Numbered from the stretch's first letter, positions 44,802 through 53,720 are shown. The stretch: DNA of 55,743 bases from an uncultured Oscillospiraceae bacterium (GCA_934454435.1 CAKSGA010000003.1:1-55743), one strand, 5' to 3'. The notes: generated by a model not told the origin, from the sequence alone. Program-made: numbers and translations.

Positions 44802-46340
44802 TCAGATAATCCCTCGTATAAGTCTTGACATCGGGGTAGTGTAGAAATAGTTCTGCCGGAACATCTCCTGCGGCGTTGCTTCGTTTATCATTTCGCCGTT
44901 GAACAGCATTCCGCAGAGGTCCGCACAGCCTGCGGCGAACTCTGCGTCATGGGTCACAAGAAGCACCGCCGTGCCCTGCTGCGCTATCTCCCGCAGCATT
45001 GCCGAGAGCTCCAGGCGGGCGGCGGCGTCCGTGCCCTTTGTAGGCTCGTCCAGCAGGAGTATCTCCGGCTTCCCGGCAAGCAGTTTCGCAAGCGCAAGCC
45101 TCTGGCGCTCGCCGCCGGAAAGGTCGAGAGGGTCCCGCCCGGAAAGGGCAGAGAGCCCGAATTTCCCGAGCTGCTCCGCCGGAGCCTCCTCTCCCGCCGT
45201 TTCCCTTGTGAACAGCAGGCAGGGGTCCTGGGGGAGATATGCCGGGACGGCACCCCTTTTCAGCCGGACACGTCCGCCGGTGGGCTTCAGCATGCCGTTT
45301 ATGACCTTCAGCAGCGTGGATTTTCCACTGCCGTTGCCGCCTATCACCGCATATATCTCCCCCGGGTACAGCGAAAGGTCCGTCCCCCGGAGCACGTCCG
45401 GAGAGGTCCTCCCCCAGCCGGCGTACAGTCCCTTTACCACCACGGCGGGCTCCCCCGCAGGGGTGAACTCCCGGGACGGCGCCGTAAATTTCCCGGAATG
45501 CTCCTGAATATATCGCATGCACAGACCGTCCGAGCGCCCCTCCCTTACCGACACCGGGGACGCTCCCGACTTGCCCCCTGCCCTCAGCCAGACCCTCTGG
45601 GAAGCGGTCAGGGCGCTGCGCATAGGGTGGCCTTCCGGCAGCCGCTCCGCCAGGAGCCCGGGGACGCAGTCTGCGATGACGCTGCCCCTGTCAAGAACTA
45701 TCACCCGGTCGGAGATGGGCAGGAGCTCCTCCAGGCGGTGCTCGGCGGCGATGATGGTTACGCCGAAATCCCGGTTGAGCCTGCGTACCGTGTCAACAAA
45801 ATTCTGAGCCGCCAGCGGGTCGAGCTGAGAGGTCGGCTCGTCCAGCAGCAGGAGCTCCGGGTGCAGCGCCGCCGCAGAGGCAAGGCACAGAAGCTGCTTC
45901 TGACCGCCGGAAAGGGTCGCCGTGTCACGACCGAACAGCGGTTCCAGCCCGAAATATGCAGCAAGCTCGCCTGCCCGGCGGCGTATCTCACCCTGGGGCA
46001 TGCCGACGCTCTCGCAGGAGAATGCAAGCTCATGCCAGACCTTATCTGTGACAGTCTGGGCTTCGGGGTCCTGCATGACGAACCCCACGGCGGAAGCCTC
46101 TGCCACGTCCGGCTTCCTGCCGACCTCACAGCCCCGGAAGCGCACGCTGCCGGAAAGCTCCCCCCTCGGCTGCAGGCCGGACTTCATCAGCCGCAGCAGT
46201 GTGCTCTTTCCGCAGCCGGAAACTCCGCACAGCGTGACGAACTCCCCGGGCATTATGCGCAGGCTGACGTCCCGCAGGACTGCCTCCCCGCCGGGATAGG
46301 AAAAGCTCAGGTGCTCGGTTTCTATCTGGGGAACGCTCAT
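44802..46340 (-). CDS. Energy-coupling factor transporter, fused double ATPase
   Basis: This 512-residue protein carries two ABC ATPase domains in one chain: the first with Walker A GVSGCGKST, signature LSGGQKQLLCLA and Walker B LLLLDEPTSQLD; the second with GGNGSGKST, LSGGERQRLALAK and ILLLDEPTKGTD. It is the fused EcfA1-EcfA2 type that energizes ECF vitamin or nucleobase importers. The ATG at 46340 overlaps the deaminase stop as ATGA. With the EcfT gene two genes upstream it forms the energizing module; no substrate-binding S component is nearby. Confidence 0.92.
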   Translation of the reverse strand: MSVPQIETEHLSFSYPGGEAVLRDVSLRIMPGEFVTLCGVSGCGKSTLLRLMKSGLQPRGELSGSVRFRGCEVGRKPDVAEASAVGFVMQDPEAQTVTDKVWHELAFSCESVGMPQGEIRRRAGELAAYFGLEPLFGRDTATLSGGQKQLLCLASAAALHPELLLLDEPTSQLDPLAAQNFVDTVRRLNRDFGVTIIAAEHRLEELLPISDRVIVLDRGSVIADCVPGLLAERLPEGHPMRSALTASQRVWLRAGGKSGASPVSVREGRSDGLCMRYIQEHSGKFTAPSREFTPAGEPAVVVKGLYAGWGRTSPDVLRGTDLSLYPGEIYAVIGGNGSGKSTLLKVINGMLKPTGGRVRLKRGAVPAYLPQDPCLLFTRETAGEEAPAEQLGKFGLSALSGRDPLDLSGGERQRLALAKLLAGKPEILLLDEPTKGTDAAARLELSAMLREIAQQGTAVLLVTHDAEFAAGCADLCGMLFNGEMINEATPQEMFRQNYFYTTPMSRLIRGII

Positions 46341-46732
46341 TTTATCCACCATTCCGGGGTTATCTCCCCGAGCGTGATAGTCCTGCCGGTGTCATAGTCC
46401 AGCATTATCCCGATGTCCTTATATTTTCCCGGCATGAGCTGCACCATCAGTTCACGGCAGGCTCCGCAGGGTGCACCGGTCGTGCCGTCCGGCATTACCG
46501 CAAGCACCTTTGATATCTCCTGCTCGCCGTTGGTTATCATGTTGAATATCGCATTGCGCTCGGCGCATATTCCCAGGGTGGAGCAGGTGTCTATGCAGAC
46601 CCCGGTGTATATCTTCCCGGAGGAGGACAGCACCGCCGCTGCAACTCCCCCGGCTTCTACATAGCGGGAGATAGTCCTGTCATTCTGGACTGACTTCGCC
46701 GCATCGTACATTTCTTTCCATATCTTATCCAT
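46337..46732 (-). CDS. cdd: Cytidine deaminase family protein
   Basis: This 131-residue zinc deaminase has ligands and catalytic glutamate in CAERNA (Cys56, Glu58) and PCGAC (Cys89, Cys92). It converts cytidine or deoxycytidine to uridine in pyrimidine salvage, though blasticidin-type relatives share these motifs. The ATG at 46732 follows AAAGGA at eight bases and overlaps the EcfT gene by eight bases. Its place between the two ECF genes suggests the transporter may serve nucleosides or a related compound. Confidence 0.88.
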   Translation of the reverse strand: MDKIWKEMYDAAKSVQNDRTISRYVEAGGVAAAVLSSSGKIYTGVCIDTCSTLGICAERNAIFNMITNGEQEISKVLAVMPDGTTGAPCGACRELMVQLMPGKYKDIGIMLDYDTGRTITLGEITPEWWIK

Positions 46733-47552
46733 AACGTATCCTTTCATAAACAGCCACCGCAGACGGTAACAGGCAGAGCGCCCCGAAACCGCAGTAAAGC
46801 GCCATATCATTGAACTTTGTGCCGATCTCCGACACCGCCGGGTAGAACCAGAAGCCCCCCGCCCCGCACGCAGTCAGTGCAATGCAGGCAGCGGTCAGTG
46901 AAAACACGCCGCATAGGGCGGCAACGGTCCCGGCGGTAAGGCGGTAGACCGAGAAGCTGGTCCGGCGGGAGGTCCCATAGCCCCTGGCACGCATGGACAC
47001 CGCCGAGTCCATCGCCTGCTCAGCGGAGCGCCCGAGGGACGCCGAAAACGCCCGCAGGTGGTCTTTCAGCGTGGGGTTCTCACCGGCAAGCACCGCATTA
47101 TATTCCCGGGTCCTGCGAATGAACATAGGAATGAACCTGACAGCGCAGCTCAGCACCAGACCCGCCGAGGGCAGCGCCCGCCCGAGCAGCCAGATATATT
47201 TATCGCTTGGCAGGAACCTTACGGAGCAGTTCCCCCACATGCATACCGCCGCCAGCATGACCCCGGTGAAAGCGCCGTACAGCAGGGCTTCCAGCGTGAA
47301 TGCAGCGTCCCCGACAAAAAACAGCGCCGTTTCGCCGTTATGGACGAAAGCGAAATTCGCCAGTGCAGCGGCGAGGGCAATCACAAGGTACCACCCGGCT
47401 CCGTGGAGCCTGTCGGAGAGCGCTGCCAGCAGCAACGCCCCGGTAAGGGACTCCAGAACAGCCACGGGGCTCCCGGCAAAGGCGGTCAGCCCGAGCACTG
47501 CGAACAAGTACGCAAAGCAGACCGCCGGGTGCATTCGTTCCAGCCTTCTCAA
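46725..47552 (-). CDS. ecfT: Energy-coupling factor transporter transmembrane protein EcfT
   Basis: This 275-residue membrane protein of the CbiQ/EcfT family has about six hydrophobic helices and the diagnostic coupling motif MRARGYG. It links the ATPases to the substrate-binding S component. The likely start is TTG at 47552, overlapping the phosphatase stop and preceded by GGAGG at seven bases; ATG at 47534 is a fair alternative. It is in one operon with the phosphatase, deaminase and double ATPase. Confidence 0.88.
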   Translation of the reverse strand: MRRLERMHPAVCFAYLFAVLGLTAFAGSPVAVLESLTGALLLAALSDRLHGAGWYLVIALAAALANFAFVHNGETALFFVGDAAFTLEALLYGAFTGVMLAAVCMWGNCSVRFLPSDKYIWLLGRALPSAGLVLSCAVRFIPMFIRRTREYNAVLAGENPTLKDHLRAFSASLGRSAEQAMDSAVSMRARGYGTSRRTSFSVYRLTAGTVAALCGVFSLTAACIALTACGAGGFWFYPAVSEIGTKFNDMALYCGFGALCLLPSAVAVYERIRYG

Positions 47553-48010
47553 ATCTTCCCCTCCCGGCGGAGCCATTCCAGCAGCCCCTCGCAGCCGTCG
47601 CAGACATCATGGTAAGTGCTGTCGAAGTCCCCGGTGTACCAGGGGTCGGAGATGTCGCCCCTGCGTTCCGTGAAGTCAAGCAGGCGGTGTATTTTATGGG
47701 AGTTCCCACCGCCGGCTATACGGGTCATGTTACGGATATTGGCGCTGTCCATGCCGATGAGAAGGTCGTATTCATCGGCGTCCCGGCGGGTCATCTGGCG
47801 GGCATGCTTGGCAGAGAAGTCTATCCCCAGCCTGCGGAGGACGGCGGCGGTGCCATGGTGCACGGGGTTTCCTATCTCCTCCGTGGATGTCGCCGCAGAC
47901 TGCGCTTCCGCTCCGGTCACTCCCTGCTTTTTGAGCATGTCGTTAAATATGAACTCCGCCATCGGCGAACGGCATATGTTGCCGTGGCAGACGAAAAGTA
48001 TCCTATACAT
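47549..48010 (-). CDS. Low-molecular-weight protein tyrosine phosphatase
   Basis: This 153-residue phosphatase has the signature Cys8-x5-Arg14 in VCHGNICRS near the start and the acid Asp122 in SDPWYTGDF. It removes phosphate from tyrosine (and in relatives arginine) residues of proteins. It leads the ECF operon, with the EcfT gene beginning on its stop. AAAGGGAA precedes the ATG. The link to transport is unexplained. Confidence 0.92.
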   Translation of the reverse strand: MYRILFVCHGNICRSPMAEFIFNDMLKKQGVTGAEAQSAATSTEEIGNPVHHGTAAVLRRLGIDFSAKHARQMTRRDADEYDLLIGMDSANIRNMTRIAGGGNSHKIHRLLDFTERRGDISDPWYTGDFDSTYHDVCDGCEGLLEWLRREGKI

Positions 48011-48098
48011 TGTGGTTCCCTTTCAGATATGATTTGCCAGTAAGCACGGAGTTCACCGAATGTGAACGTATGTGCAGCACTTTATTATATATTATATT

Positions 48099-48127
48099 AT
48101 TATATCACAAAATCCACGGTATGTACA
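48099..48127 (-). promoter_or_regulatory. Possible promoter of the phosphatase-ECF operon
   Basis: On the minus strand TGTACA and TATAAT are 17 bases apart, in a very AT-rich stretch with other possible -10 boxes. Confidence 0.5.
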
Positions 48128-48141
48128 GTCCCGGTCATAAT

Positions 48142-48173
48142 AAAAAAGAGCCTGCATAATTGCAGACCCTTTT
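48142..48173. terminator. Terminator of the MacB-type permease operon
   Basis: CCTGCA and TGCAGA pair imperfectly with flanking AAAAGAG and CCTTTT. On the minus strand the hairpin is followed by CTTTTTT. Confidence 0.65.
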
Positions 48174-48220
48174 GTTGCAGGAGCATATATCTTACCGGGA
48201 ACGTGTATATCGCACCGGCG

Positions 48221-49399
48221 TTACATTCTCAGGGCCTCGACCGGGTCGAGGGCTGCCGCCTTGTACGCCGGGTAAGCTCCGAACACCGCCCCGACTGCGC
48301 CGGAAGCCGCCGCAGCGAGCAGTATCATCAGCCAGTTGACCTGGAACGGAACTCCCACGATAAAACACCCGACCCCGGAAACCACCAGCCCGAAAGCGAT
48401 ACCGGCGGCGCTTCCCGTCATGGTGAGGAGCACCGCTTCGCTGAGGAATTCCCGGCAGATGTCCCTACGGGAAGCGCCGATGGATTTCTTGATACCGATC
48501 TCCCGGGTGCGCTCCGTGACGCTCATAAGCATTGTGGTCATGACCGAAATACCCGACACCGCCAGCGATATCCCTGCGACCAGCGAAAGCGCCGTGGTGA
48601 CTATTCCCAGAATGTCCTCCAGCTGACCTTTCTGCGAGAGAAGATTGTTGACGATGTAGGCGTCAGTGGTGCCGTTGGTGCGGTTGAGCGCTTCCTGGAC
48701 GGCGGCGACCACCGGCTTGTCAGTGTCCATGCTGTCGAGCTTGACGGCGAGCTTGTCGTAGGTAGTGCGCCCGGTGAGCTGCTGCATAGTGCTGATCGGG
48801 ATATACATGAACCCCGGCATGATATTCGACAGCATTCCCTGAAGGCTCGACAGCCCGGAATGCGCCACACCGATTATCTCGAACTCGTGGTAGCGCCCGC
48901 CGAGGAACAGCGACAGCGTTTTCCCCACGACATTGCTTCTCCCGTAGGACTTCACAGCGAACTGCTCGTCTATCACGCAGACCCTCAGCCCTGCGGCGGA
49001 GTCGCTGTTCGTAATGAGCCTGCCGTGCTTCGCCTGGAGAGAGATTAGCCGGTCGGCGGACTTGTCCACGCCCCAGACATAGCAGTCCAGCCGCCTGCCT
49101 ATCATCTTTGCTTCGGTCATGGACGCCATCAGCGGCATGACGTCATTCACGCCGTCCACCCGGCGTACTGTGGAAACGTCACTGTCGGTTATGGTGACGG
49201 TCACGGAGTTGTCCGCAGCCTGGACCAGCAGCGTATCAACGCCCATGGTAACAAGGGTCGCACTGACCTGCGCCGTGCCGACAGTTCCCACCGTGGACAC
49301 CAGCACCACCGAGAAAACTCCCACCGCAATGCCCGCCATTGTGAGCAGCGAGCGGGTCCGGCTGCGGAAAATGCTGACTAAGGTTGACGTGATACTCAT
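48221..49399 (-). CDS. MacB/FtsX-type ABC permease
   Basis: This 392-residue protein has a first helix at about 18-42, a large outer domain, and three C-terminal helices. The conserved VTERTREIGIKKSIGASRRDI loop sits between helices two and three. This is the MacB_PCD plus FtsX layout. It exports or extracts substrates with an ATPase, which is not encoded next to it. The ATG overlaps the adaptor stop as ATGA. Substrate unknown; relatives handle peptides, toxins and lipoproteins. Confidence 0.9.
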   Translation of the reverse strand: MSITSTLVSIFRSRTRSLLTMAGIAVGVFSVVLVSTVGTVGTAQVSATLVTMGVDTLLVQAADNSVTVTITDSDVSTVRRVDGVNDVMPLMASMTEAKMIGRRLDCYVWGVDKSADRLISLQAKHGRLITNSDSAAGLRVCVIDEQFAVKSYGRSNVVGKTLSLFLGGRYHEFEIIGVAHSGLSSLQGMLSNIMPGFMYIPISTMQQLTGRTTYDKLAVKLDSMDTDKPVVAAVQEALNRTNGTTDAYIVNNLLSQKGQLEDILGIVTTALSLVAGISLAVSGISVMTTMLMSVTERTREIGIKKSIGASRRDICREFLSEAVLLTMTGSAAGIAFGLVVSGVGCFIVGVPFQVNWLMILLAAAASGAVGAVFGAYPAYKAAALDPVEALRM

Positions 49400-50337
49400 T
49401 CCTCGACCCTCACATAACTGCCCGCCGAAATGCTCTCAGGCGAAAGCAGCACACGTTCTCCGGCGGCTGCGCCCTTTACTATCTCGGTGCCGTCCGAGAA
49501 CTCCGCCCCGGTGAAGATGCGGCGCTTTACGGCGGCGGAGTCCTCGAACACGTAGATGTATTCGCCGCCGTCGTCCTGCCCGATGGCTTCATAGGGAAGC
49601 ACGCATATCTTCCTGGGGTCGGAGAGCCGGAACACCACGTCCGCAGTAAGTCCCGGGCGCAGGCGGACGTCGCTTGAGTCCGGGGCGATGGTGACGTCCA
49701 CGACTGTTTCAAGGACGGCGCCGCTGTACTGGCTGCGGGCGGCGGTGGCGATACGTGCGACCGTTCCGGTGAAAACGTCGTCAGGGTAGGCGGAAAGGGT
49801 GAACTCCACCGTCTGCCCGGTCTTTATTCGGGAGATATTGAGCTCGCTCACCGCAGAGGTCAGCACCAGGGTATCAGTGCCGGCAATGGCGGCAATGCTG
49901 CCCCCGGCCTCTACTGCCGCACCGCTCCCGGCGGTGGAAATGACCTTCCCGGAGCGGTCGGCGGTGATGCTGTCAGGTATCAGGGACATGGCGGTGGAGA
50001 GGCTCGCAGTCGCTGCGGCAAGCTGTGACACTTTGCCCAGGCTCGCTATGAACGTTTCGCTGGCTCCACGGTCAACAGCCGCAATGACCTCACCAGCGGT
50101 GACCTCGTCCCCGGGCTCCACCGTGAAACGGCTGATCACCAGCGGCAGCGCCGAGGTCACGTCGCTCTGCCCGATATAGGAAAGGCTCCCGCTGCTGCGG
50201 ACTGACTCGCTGTAGCTGACGACCCTGGGGGTCACTGTTGAGCAGACCGGGACGCTGGCTTCAACAGCGGCGGGCAGTGCGGATATCCCGGAGATGATAA
50301 GTGCGCAGGCGGCGGCAAGGGCTATATATTTCTTCAT
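49396..50337 (-). CDS. HlyD-type adaptor protein of the MacB-type exporter
   Basis: This 313-residue extracytoplasmic adaptor has a signal or anchor helix (KKYIALAAACALIISG), a biotinyl-lipoyl-like half (FTVEPGDEVTAGEVIAAVD), and a barrel and end domain (LRPGLTADVVFRLSD, VFEDSAAVKRRIFTGAEF). The ATG at 50337 is nine bases after AAAGGA; two upstream start codons lie too close to it or within it. It pairs with the permease encoded downstream. Confidence 0.87.
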   Translation of the reverse strand: MKKYIALAAACALIISGISALPAAVEASVPVCSTVTPRVVSYSESVRSSGSLSYIGQSDVTSALPLVISRFTVEPGDEVTAGEVIAAVDRGASETFIASLGKVSQLAAATASLSTAMSLIPDSITADRSGKVISTAGSGAAVEAGGSIAAIAGTDTLVLTSAVSELNISRIKTGQTVEFTLSAYPDDVFTGTVARIATAARSQYSGAVLETVVDVTIAPDSSDVRLRPGLTADVVFRLSDPRKICVLPYEAIGQDDGGEYIYVFEDSAAVKRRIFTGAEFSDGTEIVKGAAAGERVLLSPESISAGSYVRVEE

Positions 50338-50419
50338 GGGCTTCATTCCTTTCGATAAAATCAACGTGATTATTGTGGGAATTTATCCGGGAAATATTCC
50401 GGCTTTCTGCGCAAAATTT

Positions 50420-50452
50420 CACAAAAATAACCCCTCCCGGGAGCGGGAGGGG
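50420..50452 (-). terminator. Terminator of the RRXRR-like protein gene
   Basis: On the minus strand CCCCTCCCG / CGGGAGGGG is followed by TTATTTTTG. Nothing else is seen in 50340-50480. Confidence 0.85.
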
Positions 50453-50480
50453 CGGTCGTATTTAATTGTGGATATTACCC

Positions 50481-51671
50481 TTATTCTTCGCCGATATCTT
50501 CAATGGCGTCGGTCATTTCCTGTACCGAAACATCTATGCAATCGAATGCCTGAGTTATCTCATCAGTGATGGCGTCGATCTTGTCGCTGAATTTGTCCAT
50601 GATGTCGCTGCATATCTCGTCAATGTCGGTATCTTCAGGACTTCTGCCGCTGAGCGCCTTGCTTATGGCATCGCCGATCTCCTGCCCAAGTCTGGAGGAA
50701 AGCCCGGACACGCTGTCCAGCTTTCCGGATATTTCGTCCCTCATGCTTGAAGCAATGCCGTTAAGAGCGTATGCCTGGTTCTGGATATCTTCCATGACCC
50801 GGAAATTGTCACTGTGGTTCTTCGGAGCTTCGTTGACCTTGCCTGCCCCGGCATGCTTCTCACGGAGCGCACGGGTAGAGTACCATTCATCTGTAGGCCA
50901 GCCGTCTGCAAATATGATGTTATGCCGCTGCGGACGTTCGCTTTCAAACTCGTCCACGGTATCCAACAGGTCTGCATATTCCTCTTTGGGTTTTGCCGCC
51001 ATGACGGTCATGTACGCCCTCATAGCCGCAAACCGGAGCTGGGTGTATTCGTTGTCACCGGTAATGAAAGGAATTTCATACAGCTCCCAGCCGTTTACCT
51101 TCTTTAGCGGTTTTATAAAATTGCGGTTGAGATTATAGGTATAGCAGTTTTCGCAATCATTGTTGTAAACAACTATAAGCCGGCACACCTCGTCGTTGTT
51201 GTCGTTTTCGCCGCCGTTGAGCCAGAACGTGAATGTATGCGTGGTATTCTTCGGCAGTATAAACTGCTTTGTGACTATCTCGGTCCAGTTATACCGCCAG
51301 TCGCCGATTGTGTAGGCTTCAGCAAGCTTTCCGTCAGGCCCCTGCATGAAACTGCGGTTTCCGACATTGTTCTTGCAGTCCTTGTTGAAGCTCCAGTCCC
51401 TTGCGTTGAAGTAAAGGCGGTTTACCGGCTGCTCCTGCTGTTCCGGGGTGTTCTTGTTTTCGTTAAGGGTATTTATGTTATCCATCTTGATGTCCTCCGT
51501 AATTACTGCGTCGGACACGCCGTTAAGACGAATAGTGTTGTCGTTCACATAACGTGCCCGACCTTTTTTGACCAGACCCTGCGCCCGTCTGGGGTAAGTG
51601 AGTCCGGAAAATTCTCCGTCCTGCGATAATACAGTGACGGTCTGATGTGCGCTGGCTTCGTTTTTTGTCAT
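50481..51671 (-). CDS. Unfamiliar protein with RRXRR-like N-terminal segment
   Basis: This 396-residue cytosolic protein has no family I can name. Residues 10-50 (VLSQDGEFSGLTYPRRAQGL, then VKKGRARYV and NTIRL) resemble the RRXRR/PLMP segment that opens IscB-type and related HNH nucleases, but no HNH or RuvC motif follows. A likely beta-sandwich comes next, about residues 85-215 (VTKQFILPKNTTHTFTFWL). The end is acidic and helical, with regular amphipathic repeats (ISGKLDSVSGLSSRLGQEIG; IDAITDEITQAFDCIDV). ATG at 51671 follows GGAGGGG at eight bases. Two earlier in-frame starts lie in a tripled leader repeat, the first only about 13 bases from the predicted transcript start. Confidence 0.72.
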   Translation of the reverse strand: MTKNEASAHQTVTVLSQDGEFSGLTYPRRAQGLVKKGRARYVNDNTIRLNGVSDAVITEDIKMDNINTLNENKNTPEQQEQPVNRLYFNARDWSFNKDCKNNVGNRSFMQGPDGKLAEAYTIGDWRYNWTEIVTKQFILPKNTTHTFTFWLNGGENDNNDEVCRLIVVYNNDCENCYTYNLNRNFIKPLKKVNGWELYEIPFITGDNEYTQLRFAAMRAYMTVMAAKPKEEYADLLDTVDEFESERPQRHNIIFADGWPTDEWYSTRALREKHAGAGKVNEAPKNHSDNFRVMEDIQNQAYALNGIASSMRDEISGKLDSVSGLSSRLGQEIGDAISKALSGRSPEDTDIDEICSDIMDKFSDKIDAITDEITQAFDCIDVSVQEMTDAIEDIGEE

Positions 51672-51743
51672 GGGTGCCGTCCCCTCCAACGTGGTTTGAT
51701 TTTTTGTTATGGGTGTTCTCCCCGGCTGCTTTTTTGTCATGTG
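51661..51743 (-). repeat. Tripled start-region repeat of the RRXRR-like gene
   Basis: Three copies of TTTTTTGT[CT]ATG[GT]GTG (plus strand) begin near 51661, 51700 and 51730. Each encodes M/I-T-K-[NK] on the minus strand, so the translation start has been copied with its surroundings. Confidence 0.65.
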
Positions 51744-51760
51744 TGCAGTTCACCAATATT

Positions 51761-51790
51761 ATTTTAGCATAGAAAGAAACGGCATGTCAA
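51761..51790 (-). promoter_or_regulatory. Promoter of the RRXRR-like gene
   Basis: On the minus strand TTGACA and TAAAAT are 18 bases apart. Confidence 0.7.
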
Positions 51791-51829
51791 TTGACGTTAT
51801 ACATAAACTTACCGACAGAAGTTTGTAGA

Positions 51830-51863
51830 AAAAAACGGACCCGGCGGGCAGTCCCGCCGGGTC
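51830..51863 (-). terminator. Terminator of fucI
   Basis: GACCCGGCGGG / CCCGCCGGGTC with loop ACTG is followed on the minus strand by CGTTTTTTT. Confidence 0.92.
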
Positions 51864-51882
51864 ACATAGCGATGTGTGGATA

Positions 51883-53667
51883 TTACTTGTAAAGTGCACC
51901 GTAAGCAGCGCATGCCCTGTAATCGGCGCCCTCAAGGTCGGTGGTTCCGAAAGCGCTCCATGCATGCGGACGGAACAGGCGCTCGTCCGAGAGGTTGTGC
52001 AGGGAAACGGGGATCCTCAGCATGCTCGCCATGGTAACGAGGTCCTCGCCGATATGTCCATAGACGAAGCAGCCGTGATTTGCGCCCCAGTTCGCCATGA
52101 CATTGTATACGTCAGAAACGGCGACCTTGCCGGGAACTGTGATGGGAGCGAACCAGGTGGACGGCCAGGTCGGGTCGGTGCGCCCGAGAAGCGTCTTGTT
52201 GACCTCCTCCGGGAGCTCCACGGTGTAACCCTCGATTATCTGGATAGTCGGACCGAGGTGCTTCACGAAATTCACCCGGGCGAACGTGCAGGGCATAACT
52301 CCCTGCGTGGAGTAGCTCGAGGAAAATCCTCCGCCACGGAAGTAGCCGAGATTAGCGCAGGGCCAGGTGGTAGCCTTCAGGCATGCGTCGATGTCCTTTT
52401 CGGTCATGTCCCACCAGGGCTTCATGATGCTCTCGCCGTTCTCGTCCTTTACTGCGCCGGTACCGTCAAGGGCGGCAGCACCGGAGTTTATCAGGTGGAT
52501 AAAGCCGTTGGCAGCCTTCCCGTCAGGTGCCCACCCGGTGACCCTCTTCACGGAGTCCGGCGACCAGTAGGTGCGCACGTCCGCAAACACCGCTGCACGT
52601 CCGGTCAGCATGTGCAGGAACATCAGGGTAGTGCCGTTGAGCGTGTCGTTCTCAGTGGCGAACGGAATGGGCTCCCGGGCGCCGTTCCAGTCGAACGTCG
52701 TGTTGAGTATCGCTTCGGTGAAGTCCGCATTGGGCATGAAATCCGTCCACATTCTCTGACCCTGGAAGCCGCCTGCGACAGCGTTCCTGCCCTTGGCCTC
52801 CTCCAGCCAGCCCATCTCTGCGAGCTTCGGGTTGCCCCTGAGGATATCATGGATTATGCAGGTCATCTTTGCGATGAACTCCCAGTTATCCTCCTTTTCC
52901 TTTTCGGAGAGGACGGGACGCATGTAGGTCATGCCGGGGGTGGGGTTGATGTCCACGCCCTCGGGGCACTTCTCCTTTATCCAGGCGAGCGCCTTTTTAT
53001 ACTCAGCTTCATCGTAAATGCCGAGCTTTTCACGGCGGATTATCTCGGTCATATCTACCCACTCAGGGTGAATTCCGAGGTAGTCACGGAAGAAATCCTC
53101 GTTGCAGTAGGCTCCGGCAATGCCCATGGCCTGGGAACCTATATTGACGTAGCTCCGGTTCTTCATGTCGCCTATTGCAGCAGCGCAGCGGGCGAAGCGG
53201 AGTATCTTCTCCTCAACATCAGCGGGGATAACGGTGTCGTCGGCGTCCTTTACGTCATGACCGTATATCGAGAAGCAGGGCATGCCTATCTGCGCATATG
53301 CGGAGTTCGCAGCGGCGAGGAAAACGGCGCCGGGGCGCTCAGTTCCGTTGAAGCCCCAGACTGCCTTGATGGTGTTGGGGTCCTCGTCTATGACCTGCGT
53401 CACGTAGCACCAGCAGGGTGTCACGGTGAGGGTCGCCACTATGTTCTCGGTGGAGAACTTGTCGGCGCAGGCAGCGCTTTCAGCGATACCGCCGATGGTG
53501 GTGTCGGCTATGACGCACTCCAGGGGCTCGCCGCTCGCATGGCGCACCTTTGCGGTTATGAGCTCCGCCGCAGCCTTTGCCATGTTCATGGTCTGGACTT
53601 CCAGGCTCTCTCTTATGCCGAACTGGCGTCCGTCTATTACAGGACGTATTCCGATTTTTGCTAACAT
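51883..53667 (-). CDS. fucI: L-fucose isomerase
   Basis: This 594-residue manganese-dependent ketol isomerase converts L-fucose to L-fuculose at the start of fucose breakdown; many relatives also accept D-arabinose. Family marks include the N-terminal IGIRPVIDGRQFGIRESLE, WGFNGTERPGAVFLAA, and the C-terminal ANWGANHGCFVYGHIGEDLV with its metal-site histidine. Length matches the family. GGAAAGGAAAGAG lies just upstream of the ATG. No fuculokinase or aldolase is nearby, so the gene acts with partners elsewhere. Confidence 0.95.
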   Translation of the reverse strand: MLAKIGIRPVIDGRQFGIRESLEVQTMNMAKAAAELITAKVRHASGEPLECVIADTTIGGIAESAACADKFSTENIVATLTVTPCWCYVTQVIDEDPNTIKAVWGFNGTERPGAVFLAAANSAYAQIGMPCFSIYGHDVKDADDTVIPADVEEKILRFARCAAAIGDMKNRSYVNIGSQAMGIAGAYCNEDFFRDYLGIHPEWVDMTEIIRREKLGIYDEAEYKKALAWIKEKCPEGVDINPTPGMTYMRPVLSEKEKEDNWEFIAKMTCIIHDILRGNPKLAEMGWLEEAKGRNAVAGGFQGQRMWTDFMPNADFTEAILNTTFDWNGAREPIPFATENDTLNGTTLMFLHMLTGRAAVFADVRTYWSPDSVKRVTGWAPDGKAANGFIHLINSGAAALDGTGAVKDENGESIMKPWWDMTEKDIDACLKATTWPCANLGYFRGGGFSSSYSTQGVMPCTFARVNFVKHLGPTIQIIEGYTVELPEEVNKTLLGRTDPTWPSTWFAPITVPGKVAVSDVYNVMANWGANHGCFVYGHIGEDLVTMASMLRIPVSLHNLSDERLFRPHAWSAFGTTDLEGADYRACAAYGALYK

Positions 53668-53720
53668 TGATCTCTTTCCTTTCCAAAAACGATATTGTCG
53701 TCCGGGATCTGCTGTATACG

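Noticed and set aside
44949..46397. 482-codon open frame opposite the double ATPase
   Set aside because: Antisense of two clear ABC ATPase domains, very Arg/Pro/Gln-rich.
50481..51671. RRXRR-like protein considered as an IscB-type RNA-guided nuclease
   Set aside because: No RuvC or HNH residues follow the N-terminal segment, and no guide-RNA-like structure is seen beside it.
51874..53664. 596-codon open frame opposite fucI
   Set aside because: Mirrors fucI almost exactly; only fucI has conserved motifs and a promoter.
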